The notes under the pieces are model-generated. The model was not told the origin of the DNA, did not search any database, and saw only the letters and a program-made list of their open reading frames with translations. Below, piece by piece: positions 1 through 9,728 of a stretch of 64,000 nucleotides of DNA (position 1 is the stretch's first letter; each line of letters opens with the position of its first letter). The position numbers and the translations under genes were made by a program. The stretch lies in contig CM064862.1 of assembly GCA_032719365.1 (NCBI GenBank), positions 56,635,840 to 56,699,839 of the forward strand. Direction: 5' to 3'. Source of the DNA: Prinsepia uniflora (Eukaryota; Streptophyta; Magnoliopsida; Rosales; Rosaceae).

Positions 1-330
1 TTAATTAATTAACCAAACGATAATCATGCTTAGGTACCCCTAATCCTCGGTTAAGAATGATCCTTACTTATCAATGCTACATCTACACAAAAGAGTTTTA
101 ATTTGCATATGTTTTCATTAAGTGTTGAGTGTGACTTTGTGTTTACTTTAATGCTTAGTTTTAGCGTATATATCTCCTTCAACCAATCAGAAGCTCTAGT
201 GACTTTTAAGGTTTCACTATAATTATAGGGCCTCTTTCACCTCTAAAGGTAATTCAAAACTGATTTAGGCATCGAAGCGTTCTTCGTTGAACCACACCCT
301 CCGGGCTTCAACCTTAACCCCGTTTATTTC
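1..330 (+). repeat. 3' end of a Ty3/gypsy LTR (fragment cut by window edge)
   Basis: The stretch from about 160 to 330 resembles 31960-32200: both have a CCAATCAGAA segment, then a CAAGGTAATTC or TAAAGGTAATTC segment, then a GTTCTT-GTTGAAC segment leading to an ACCTTAAC tail. This is the usual look of the end of a plant gypsy LTR just before the internal region. The start lies outside the window. It would be the 5' LTR of the old element whose gag follows. The family assignment is inference. Confidence 0.45.
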
Positions 331-2099
331 TTGTTATTGTGTGTAAAGACCGAGAATGAATTTTACAAGTCTGAACGATTTCTGTGGCCATATACCCAAA
401 GCATTATTGTTATTGGCTTTGAAAAATACTCAAAGCATGCTCCTATTCTACTTTCAACACTCACCACTCATCGTTCTTCTTATGGCCAGCACACCTCGAT
501 CAGTACGGTTCTTCGAGACTACCACATATGTTGCTGCAATGGCTACCATGAACGGACTACTTCCTGAAATCCCAGAAAAACAACTTACACACTCTCTACG
601 TGGACTACACCATGCATTAATTCACGTGCCATTTGAAATGCTAGAATGAAGGCCTACTGTTACCTTTGGAACCATCCCCATACGTACTGCTGCTATAGAC
701 CCTTGGCCTCTAATGGGAGCGAGGAAGACATTCTTCCAACAAACAGATGGGCTACTAGTAGGAGAAACATCTCAAAGAGTCCCAAATCAACTACCTGTTA
801 GCATGGACCTAAGAAGTCACCTAGACAACCTGCGTGATTCACAAGAAAATGTTCATGCGCGTAGGGAACGAGGCTCATCACATCAATCCGAAGGCATACA
901 ATGCATGCCCCGACGCGCTATGCGCTATGAAAGGATGTCATGGAGCTCGCCCTCCATTTCCTTAGTTGGCTTGACACAACAAGTTGAGTAGCTAAACAAC
1001 TAAGTCTAAGTCCAATCAAAGCTCATTTAAAAACTTTTGGGAGACCCTCAAAACATCTAAAGCTACTAGGAGACGCACTACACCTCTCAAAGCACCTAGG
1101 AACTTTCCAAGGTGCGCTAGCCAGGAGCATATTCGCTGTTGGACAATGACCCGAGACACAGCGCTAAGTGATTATGAAGAAGAAAGTTGTACTCACGGAG
1201 CGAGAATCCAAAGCCACCCAAGAGCTTCAGCCCACGAATGACTTGGAGTATACGTCAGAGTAGTTTCATGCATTGAGTACCCACGCAAGAGCCGAAAACA
1301 GCAGGCAACCTCCCAGATTGCGCACGCCCGCTCGGATGGACACGTCAATAATGGCTCAAGGTGTTCTAGCTATCATAATGAAAAAGATGAGATTTACTCA
1401 CTAAAACTTTCACATGCCTCGACAGTAGTAACACGAGGGGTCCGACACCACTTGACTCGATGTAATCTTCCTCATCGTCAAGGCTCACTACATGTTGAAG
1501 ATATCCAAAGGATGCTGGACCGTTGCCTCCAAGAAGTCCAGCACAATGACGATCTAGAAGATGGCCTTCGATGCCAGATTCGAACATCATTGACTTTGTC
1601 GTTTGTTAAGGATATCGAGAATAAACCAATCGCATAAAGGTTTGTAACTCCAAACTTTAATCAGTTCAAAGGGACCACATACCCAATAAAGCATATCGAT
1701 TACTACTGTGGAATCATAGTGCCTCATAGGAACAATGAGGCAGTTATGTTTAAAGTTTTGTAGGCCTCTCTACAAGGTCAAGCAACAACGTGATACAACC
1801 ATCTCCATCAGAGATCGATCGCCTCCTTCAAAGAACTAGCCCTAGCCTTCGTGAAGGGGTATTTCACATAGTCAAAGTCAGGGACGACCACCTTTTCACC
1901 ATTTAGAAGAAGTCCAAGGAAACCTTATGATAATATATATGAAGGTATCGTGAAGATAAATTTTGCATTTTGGGGTGCATCGATCTTGTTGCAGTTATGA
2001 TATTCAAGCAAGGTCTACCTCAGGAGAGCCAGCTCTATGGGGACATCTTCACGAGCAGTGCTCGATGTCTAACCAAGATGTTGTGCTTAGTAGAACGAC
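331..2099 (+). pseudogene. Degraded Ty3/gypsy gag, first part
   Basis: Gag is the structural capsid protein of the retrotransposon. In the frame of 1452 onward the reading shows the Retrotrans_gag pattern: a P-x-F-x-x-F-K-G-T-x-x-P-x-x-H-I-D-Y-Y block (about 1645-1700), then a SLQGQATT segment in which the expected Trp is TGA (1788-1790), then SIASFKELALAFV (1810-1850). In-frame stops occur near 1635, 1761, 1788 and 1868, and the frame is lost after about 1880. The first 1.1 kb (331-1451) is open only in short pieces and is weaker. The reading is cut at 2099 by the solo LTR and resumes at 4801. This is an old, dead copy; I infer the gypsy class from the gag pattern. Confidence 0.6.
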
Positions 2100-4795
2100 T
2101 GACAGGACCCATCCCTGAAGGACTTAGATAACCGCACCCTGTCCTGCTCCCGTCTGACAAATCAACTGAAGTTCCGAAACTACCCTTAGCACTTGCCAAA
2201 CAAGGGATAACCGCACCTGTGCCCACTCATGCCTCCACCTCCCGATCAGCCTCGGTCATAGCGCCACGACCTGCAGGGTCAATAAAACAGAAAATGTTTG
2301 AGTGGACAAAAAAAAATTATAAATACATTTACCAAAACACATTCTTACCCTCCAGTTTCACAAATATGCATGCATATCATAAACTATGAGTAAAATATAT
2401 CTTGGCACAAATGTTTATAAATAAAAAATCTCAATAAAACCTCGGGACTCATTTCCATATCCAATCTCATAGTCACGTTATCCCCGCAACGCATGTAAAT
2501 CAATAGGCTCAATGACTGCTCGAAATCCGAGCATGTCGCTATGAACACATCATCATCCGACAATCCAGATCGTCGTGAACACATAACCGACCGATCTCCA
2601 CATAATCCAGTACATCTGATCTGAGTCGAGCCTCCCTCGGCTGCACGACAACATACCGTGCTACGTGACCTCTCCTGGCGGACACAACCCATCCCGGAGG
2701 CGAGCGTTATCTCCAGGGTTCATTCCGGAGAAGCACATTCCCACCCGGAATCCCTAATATCCGCAACTAATCACCATCATAAAAACCAGTGAAAATAGTT
2801 GCATTTGAAATCAAAACCATTTTCAACACAAGGTCTCGGCCCAAAACATAGTTTCCTCAAAATCCGTAAAACTAGAGTACCGATTAGTTCATAAATCCGA
2901 AAACCATCAATGTCATCATATAATCACATGGAAATACCAATCCAATCAAAATCACATCTCCAATGGGTCTCAAGCCCAAAATATCATTTTCACGTAAATC
3001 CGTGCAAGTGCAACCTCAGTTGCCATTTTCACATAAATCCTTAAAATATATCCAAAAAGCATTAAAAATCCATCAAATCAATCCCTGATTCATAATCCGA
3101 GTCAAAACCAATCTCAAATCCCGGGCCTTCGTCCAAAACAACAATTTCACAGTTTTCTCGAAAATCGTGCCCAAAACAATATAAAATAATATAATATTCC
3201 CAAATTCCAGAAATCATCATATTGAAACATTAATCATGCCAAATCATTTCAAATCATATAATAAAGCATTTAAAACATATATGCATGCATTCTAGGTAGA
3301 AAACAAAAGTCCATTCACACACCGTCCAAACGGCCCGCTTCCGAGCTGCACGTTTTTCTGTAAATTTTGGAAATCACAATTCCTGTTCAAAATCATTATC
3401 AAGGGTCACTAACACTTCAATACACCTCCTATAATTTTCCCCAATTTTTTCGGGATTTAAATACGTATTTTAAACGTATACGAAAACTTCGGATACACTG
3501 AACACTATCGAAACGATATTCGATTTCCTCGAAACCAGTGCCAAAATGTTCATCATATCAAAAGGAGTAAGTTTCATGTTGAACTCACCTCGAGATTTGG
3601 TCTCACGCACCCCCATGCGCCTCCGTGAGTGGTTGCACGTGAGGTCCATGCGCCAGCTACAGTACCATCGTCCTCACCTGTTTCCTATCTTAAATGGGTC
3701 TGCAACCCACGTGTGATCCCGACTCAATACCCATCAATTCTGCATCATTTCTTTCAATTCAATGATCTAGCATCATCGTTTAAGCCTTAATTAGAAGTCT
3801 GTGATTTCAATTACACCAATACTTACCTCAATCTTTCAAATTGAACTCGACTTTTCGAAGAACATCCGAGCACTGTTCATTCTTTAAAGTTCATCAATTC
3901 CAATTGTTTTTCTTCAATTGATCCATCCAAAAGCTTCGTAGGACTCTCATAGACTTGTTTTCGATCTCAATTTCATCGTCCAACTCCTCCAAATACACAC
4001 CCAACCTTCAAATTTTTGAGGAGTCGAGGTACTCCGTTCACGGCCAAAACGACCTCATTTTCCTTCATTTTTGAAGTCATTTGAGTCTTCTGGGTTCCAG
4101 AGAGCTAAATCTAAGCTCAATTGCAGTCATAAACATCCACAATTGCAAATTCGACTTTGATCAGATTCAATTATCGAATGGTTTGAGTTTTGGGTTCCCT
4201 GGGCTTTGTCTCTCCTTCCCTTTTCCTTTTCATTCAATTCCTTTTCTCCTCCTTTCTCAAGCTTCCTGAATTGATTAAGAACGAAGGGGATTAATGATGT
4301 CTGGATGTTGAGCACTAATGCTCTGTTTTCTCTCAATTCTACCACACCGTTCATGTTAAACGGCCAAATGAAGTTTTCAAATCCTCAGTACAAAAATCAG
4401 TGCCACTAATTGTTTTATTAGAGTGACAGATGCCAACAATCAGTACAACAATCCCACGCCCAATTCAACAGTCACAAGTGTCCATCGTTTGGTTAAAATA
4501 CCATTAACATAGTTGAATCAGCCATCATAGCCAAATTACCATTTTGCCCCTGCCATAACAAATTACCAAAATGCCCTTTATGTATCGAGACCTGTAACTT
4601 TGTCATCCAAACTCCGATTGACGCATGCCGCCTGTCTACGGATTCAGCGTCTAGAGACCTACCCAATGGTCTTTACGTCTAGTTCAAAAGTGTCCCGATC
4701 AAAAAGTCAACTTTTGGCCCTTATAACCAGGGGCAAAATCGTAATTTCCTTCAAATTTTCCAAATTTTCCTTTTTCGAATTTCTAGGTCATCACA
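2100..4795 (-). mobile_element. Solo LTR, reverse, inserted in the gypsy gag
   Basis: On the reverse strand the unit starts TGTGATGACC and ends GGGTCCTGTCA, so it has TG...CA ends. The five bases ACGAC lie directly on both sides (2095-2099 and 4796-4800), a perfect target duplication. No internal region is present, so it is a solo LTR left by recombination. It belongs to the same large-LTR group as the other elements here: U3-like blocks with GTCAACTTTT, a GGCAAAATCGT-type segment and a GGCGGCATGCG-type segment at 4600-4790, a GC-rich hairpin zone at 3600-3650, and the inverted arms TGAGTGGAC (2299-2307) and GTCCATTCAC (3309-3318). Removing it rejoins the gag reading. Confidence 0.88.
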
Positions 4796-4800
4796 ACGAC

Positions 4801-5880
4801 ACACATGCTGAGAAGATATAAAGAACACCATGCATGCCACAGACCACACTAGAGTAGGTGAACATCCCCCAAAAGCATTTGAACAGCCCAAGGATGACGC
4901 CAACCATAGGGACTCAACTAGCAAGACCAACAAGCGCAAATGGAACCTATCATTTAATGTGTCAGCCACTAAGAAACCAAATGTAGAAATTTCAGTGGTA
5001 ATCTTCCAAATTTTCAATCCAATCAAGGAAAAAACATGGTTTAAAGAACCAGCACCTGTCAAAGGCGACTAGGATAAGGCCAACAAAACAAGGTGTTGCG
5101 CCTACTACAATTGCTATGGGCACTAAATTAGCACCTACAAAACCTTCGATAGGTATCTTCATAATCTCGTTAAAGTAGGACATTGTATAGAGTACCTCAT
5201 AAAGAATGTAACAGAACATCTTAGAACCAAAGAACCCTAAGAACCAATACCAAAGATGATTCACATAGACACAATCATTGTTGAATCAGAGTCGCAACTA
5301 GCTATTTCCAAACAAAGGAAAAGAAATATCGGTGATGCCCTAGACAGAGCTCAAGCCTCACGCGTAGCCATTACCCAAGTGATCGATGACCTTGTCATCA
5401 GATTCTCTACAAAGGGCAATGTAGGACTTGACTGGCCTGTAGATTACACCCCGTCATTTCAATGCAGATCGCCCGTGCACAAGTAGACTGTATTCGTATT
5501 GATGAAGGAAGCGTTGCTAACAACTTAAGCTTGGATGCAATCCGCAAGATGGGTTTGGAGACTTTTGCATTAGTGATGAAGGTTCCGAGGCTTCAATGAA
5601 TCAACGAGCATGTCTGTTGGCACTATTCAACTTGATGTCCATTCTCCTCCCATTGTCGTGAAGCAGAGCTTCTACATCCTTGATGAGTACTTGCCATACA
5701 ACAACATACTAGGAAGGCCATGGATGAACAAAACACTAGCAAATACCTCAAGCCTAAACCAAAAAATTCCCTTACTGATCCCTAGAAGAAGAGTTAGAGA
5801 AATAAAAGGAGATTAGGCCATGGCTCAGCAATGCCTCACTGAAGGGTTAAAGAAGGTCAATGCAACTAAATTTTTTCCTA
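4801..5880 (+). pseudogene. Degraded Ty3/gypsy gag 3' part and protease
   Basis: This continues the gag of 331-2099 after the solo LTR. A knuckle-like segment C-x-Y-Y-x-C-Y-G-H (about 5090-5125) is followed by an RYLHNLVKVGHCIEYL segment typical of the gag C-terminus of plant gypsy elements. From about 5464 the retropepsin region follows: VDCIRIDEGS stands where the family has a V-D-x-G-S active site, then a G-T-I-Q-L-D-V segment, and YNNILGRPWM (about 5696-5728), a conserved protease-end motif. Stops at 5485, 5598 and 5814 and frame changes show it is dead. RT, RNase H and integrase do not follow; the next recognisable part is the 3' repeat array. Confidence 0.62.
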
Positions 5881-6006
5881 GAAAACATTGCTTCTAGGGG
5901 TAAATCATAAAGTACCATATCAGTTTTTGTTTCTGTTGCATTATTGTCTTCAACAAAATTATCAAGAAGTTTCAGATTTTACTTAGATAATTTTTCATAG
6001 CATTGG

Positions 6007-6389
6007 AAACTACAAGCCTTCTCACAAGAAGCATCCAAGCCTTCACTTTGCGAAGCATGTTAAGCCTTCTCACGAAAAGAATCGAAGCCTTCGCCTCCAA
6101 ATCGCTCTAAGCCTTCTCATGAGAAGTATCTAAGCCTACGCCCCACAAAGCACTTTAATCCTTCTCATGAGAAGCATCCAAGTCTTTGCTCCATGAAACA
6201 CTTTAAACCTTCTCACGAGAACCATCCAAGTATTCACTCTGTGAAGCAATTTAAGCCTTCCCACGAGAAGCATCCTTATCTTCGCTCTGCGAAGTACTCT
6301 AAGCCTTCTCACAAGAAATATCTAAGTCTTCGCTCTGTGAAGCATTTTATGCATTCTCACAAGAATTACCCAAGCCTTCACTCAGCAAA
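6007..6389 (+). repeat. 48-bp tandem array of paired hairpins, first part
   Basis: About eight degenerate copies of a roughly 48-bp unit. Each unit holds two short hairpin-forming pieces, CTTCTCACGAGAAG and CTTCGCTCTGCGAAG, separated by CATCCAAGT and CACTTTAAGC. The array is interrupted at 6389 by the gag-only element (target GCAAA) and continues at 14116. By position it is the 3' untranslated internal region of the old gypsy element, upstream of its polypurine tract. The 120 bases before it (5881-6006) show nothing I recognise. Confidence 0.8.
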
Positions 6390-9300
6390 TGTAACAACCC
6401 GTCCCGAGAGCCGGAATTAGTAGACCAACTAAGGTGTGATTAGTAAGGTTAATCCGTGGTTAGTGGTCCCGATAAGGTCTTTGGTGTAGAATGACGATTT
6501 TGCCCATGGTTTGGGCAAAATAGTTAACTTTTAGTTCAGGTGGTCAAATGGGGGTTGACCAGTGACCAGGACGTAGTTTAGGACGTCACGAATCCATAGG
6601 CAGGTGGCACGCCTGATTCCGACATCCGAGGAGGAAATTGTGATGTTCGGAAGGTCGAGGGCATAATCGTAATTTGGGTAAAATAAGGGGAATAGTTGAC
6701 TTTTTGGATAATCGAGTTTTGGTAGGTTGACCTAGGACGGTTAGATAGTTCTTGTCGTCCTGAGTTCGATGACAGGCGGCACGTACTCATCGGACTTACG
6801 AGGCGAGAGTTACGGGTCTAGGAAGTTTTGGTAAAACCGTAAAAATGAGTAAAACAGGAGGGTATTTTGGTCTTTTTGGTTTCTGGGGATTTGTGCAAAG
6901 AAAGCAGAATGGATGGCTGGGATTTAACCAAGTGGGATAAGGATTGAGTGGATGGTGACATGTGGCCAACGTGGAGTGGTTTCTGGGACGTTCTCGTGTG
7001 CGCGCACAACCCAAATAATTGGGGTGCACTCGTGCAACCCGTGCAGTTCTTGGATACACAGAGAAACAGAGTGAGCTGATGAGGAGAAATTGAGGAGTGA
7101 TCGTGGCTGGTGATGAGTTCTGGTGAGTGAGGGAGGAACAAGAGAGTGAAGGGAGGCTGGTGGTCGTGAATTGGTGGTGCAATCGTGCACGGCGGCACGG
7201 CGGAGGTGCGGAGAAGTTTTGGGGGAAATAGGAAGCCTGAGAGTTCGAGGTGGTGGCTACGCCGTGAGGTGAGGCAAACCAAGGCGAGGGGAGGCTGAGG
7301 AGGTTGCAAGGAGTCCAACGAGCACCGTGGTAGGCGGCGGTGCGCACGGCGGAGCTGCAATCGAAAGGTAAGCTTCCTTGCTCTGTTTTCCCGTGAAAGT
7401 TCATTTGGGAAGTCGTGAGGATTGGTTGAGAGTCGAGAGGTTAGAAGGTCAGGGTTATGTTCAGGAGGGTCCTAGGTGTCGACTAGGATGGTCGCCGTGA
7501 CGGGGCCGTACACGGCGGGCTCAGGCAAAGATGAGCACTTTGGTGCTCTGTTTTGCCGTGAAATTCAAACGGTGAGTCGACGAGTTTGGGGGTGAGTCGA
7601 GGGTAACGGAGGTTAGGTCTAGGTTCAGTAAAGCCTTAGGGATCGTCTGGTGTCGCCGCCGTGACGGGAAGTGACCGGAACAGGAGAATCGTGAAACAGA
7701 GGGAAAAGGGCCGTCTGGTTTGAGCTTCAGTCGTGAAGCTGGGAGTCGAATCGAACTAAGAGGAGTTGGGGAATGGATTCGTGGTGTCTGGACGAAACTG
7801 TAGGTGAAAGAAGGGAAGGAAATGGTGGTCGGACGGCAGAGAATGCCTCTCGCCGGTCCAGTTGCAGCGGCCGGTTCAGCATAGTGCACTCGAGGTTGGG
7901 GGTGACACTGTAGCTGGCGCGTGAGGGCCACGCGCAGCCACTTTGGGCGGCGCGTGGGGGCGCGTGCGGCGGCGTATGGAGAAACGATCAACATGACTTT
8001 TGGTCTAGGAGTTGTGGTGAGTTCAATGGAGTTGGTTTTGGGTCAATCGGAAGTCGTATGAGTTTGGTTCCGCGAGGGTGAATGTTTAGGGTCCCGGGTT
8101 TTAAGTCTTTGGTTCGGGGAATTTTAAGGAAAATTAGGTAGTTGCTTCGTAGACGTATTAGTGACGTAATTTGACGGTGATTGACAGGATCGGGATTTCC
8201 CGAGGAAGCCGAGGAACGGGCTGGACGTTCGGGACGCGAGTAGGGCTCGGTACTGTGAGTGGACCCCTTCTCTAAACTCGAGCATGCATAACTGTTTTCT
8301 ATAATTGTTTTATGGTTTCAATCATCATTCTATGTTTATCGAGTATGGTTTGGTTGGTTTTACATTATTGCACGCTTTTCGAGGAAGTTCGGTTTTTAGC
8401 ACGTTTTACGAGAAAGTGGTTGGTTTCTGGAATTGATGCTTTAGTTTTGGGATTTCAATTGATAAGTGATTTCTAATGATTATAAATGAATTTTGGAATA
8501 TGATTTTGATAATCAAGGTTTTCGGTTTTAGAATCGGATTTCGGAAGCGAAATTTGGGTTTAAAGTTGAAAAGTGAATTTCCGGATTTGGGTTCGGAATG
8601 ACGGTTCTGGATGCCGGAAGGGTATCAGACCAGTGATTTCGGATTCGGGTTTGGATGTGGATTGGTAAATGGTTTTCAAATGGTTTTGAGATTAGATTTG
8701 CTGGATCTGGATATTGGGTTTAAAGACCCGGATATATGTGACGGGGGACCGGCCGGATTGGGTTTAAAGACCCGGATTGAGTTTAAAGACTCGGGAGTTT
8801 AAAGACTCGGATATATTGATTTTCCCCCGTAGGCCTTGAGTTTAAAGACTCGGATATGATTAAGGCCTGGATTGAGTTTAAAGACTCGGGAGTTTAAAGA
8901 CTCGGATAGGTCCAACAGGTTTGATCGGGAAAATGATGATGTGATGTTATGATTTCTGATATGGTTTTATGATTCACATGCTGTGGTTTTTCTAACTGTT
9001 TTATAGTGTTTCTGTTTCTTATGATGTGGTTGGTACTTTGGTTTCTAACCGTTTTAATAACTGGGTTATGCATGTGGTTTTCAAACCGGAGGGTTAAAAC
9101 TCGGTTTTCTGATAATGGTTTTAAAACTTCTCTTTTATTATGGTCCACTCACACCTTCTGTTTTAAATTGCCCTCCAGGTTGTGGAGCTAGTGCGGGGTC
9201 TTGACGTTGAGGCAGTGACCGAGGCATAGAAGTCACGTGAGGGATCCCAGAATAGATTAAAGGCTTCCGTGTGCGTGTACTTTTCATCGGTTTTTAGTTC

Positions 9301-9469
9301 CTTGTATTTTCGTACTATGCTCTGTAAACGATAACTTTGGGATATGTTGTCTAATTACTCCTGCGTCTGACTGGGATTGAGTGAGTTTTACTTAGGTGTT
9401 GTGTCGGGGAGTCAGACGGGAGCGGGATTGACCTCGGGTTTCGGGGTGAAACCGGGGTGGGTCCTGACA
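6390..9469 (+). repeat. 5' LTR of copy 1 (3080 bp)
   Basis: Starts TGTAAC and ends TGACA. U3 begins with two related blocks of about 170 bp (about 6500-6660 and 6660-6840), each with a TTTGGG-AAAAT segment, a GTTAACTTTT or GTTGACTTTT segment and a GCAGGTGGCACG or ACAGGCGGCACG segment. A GC-rich hairpin GCGCGTG / CACGCGC lies at 7917-7935. Arms GTGAGTGGACC (8255-8265) and GGTCCACTCAC (9142-9152) bracket a module with the GAGTTTAAAGACTC array. It holds 152 bp (7671-7822) that the 3' LTR lacks. Long reverse-strand open frames across 6796-7994 are low-complexity and I do not treat them as genes. Confidence 0.9.
8716..8906 (+). repeat. Array of 14-16 bp hairpin units in the LTR
   Basis: Two copies of GGGTTTAAAGACCC (8716-8729, 8760-8773) and six of GAGTTTAAAGACTC, singly or in back-to-back pairs. 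Both variants keep four-base complementary arms (GGGT/ACCC and GAGT/ACTC) around the same TTAAAG centre. Matching arrays occur at 13379-13551 and, in the reverse relative, at about 21664-21870 and 26363-26555. Confidence 0.85.
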
Positions 9470-9471
9470 AT

Positions 9472-9483
9472 TGGTATCAGAGC
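9472..9483 (+). other. Primer-binding site, initiator Met tRNA
   Basis: TGGTATCAGAGC two bases after the 5' LTR. This is the complement of the 3' end of plant initiator-Met tRNA, used to prime minus-strand DNA synthesis. Confidence 0.92.
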
Positions 9484-9728
9484 ATAGGTTTGTCGAGTTG
9501 GTGGGATTTGTCGGTTTGTGAGGTTGTGTTTTAGTTGTTTGACTACTTCTATGCCTCTTTCAGCGTGCGGTTGACGATGCCTCCTCTCCACAACCTGAAG
9601 AAGTAGCAAGAGAGACGGAGAGTGCCACGATTGAGCGAGCACAGTGGCTCGGGGCTACTACTTTTAGTGGCGGGGCTGATCCTGAGGAAGCCCAGAGGTG
9701 GATTACCAGGCTGGAGCGGATTTTTGCG

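Noticed and set aside
3610..3660. G-box/CACGTG promoter of a host gene
   Set aside because: The motif belongs to the GC-rich zone shared by many LTRs in the window.
6007..6389. CRISPR-like array
   Set aside because: Direct repeats with spacers are mimicked, but units are degenerate, the 'spacers' are part of the unit, there are no cas genes, and the DNA is plant.
6796..7404. Overlapping reverse-strand open frames up to 202 residues in the 5' LTR, repeated in the 3' LTR at 11609-12217
   Set aside because: Low-complexity Pro/Ser/Leu/His composition in two frames at once. Present in both LTRs only because the LTRs are copies; frames break at different places in the two.
7521..7994. Reverse open frame of 157 residues that resembles a 122-residue frame in the other subfamily (22585-22953)
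   Set aside because: Similarity follows from related LTR DNA. The C-terminal parts differ, and the 3' LTR copy is split by the 152-bp deletion. No codon-level conservation is visible without computing it.
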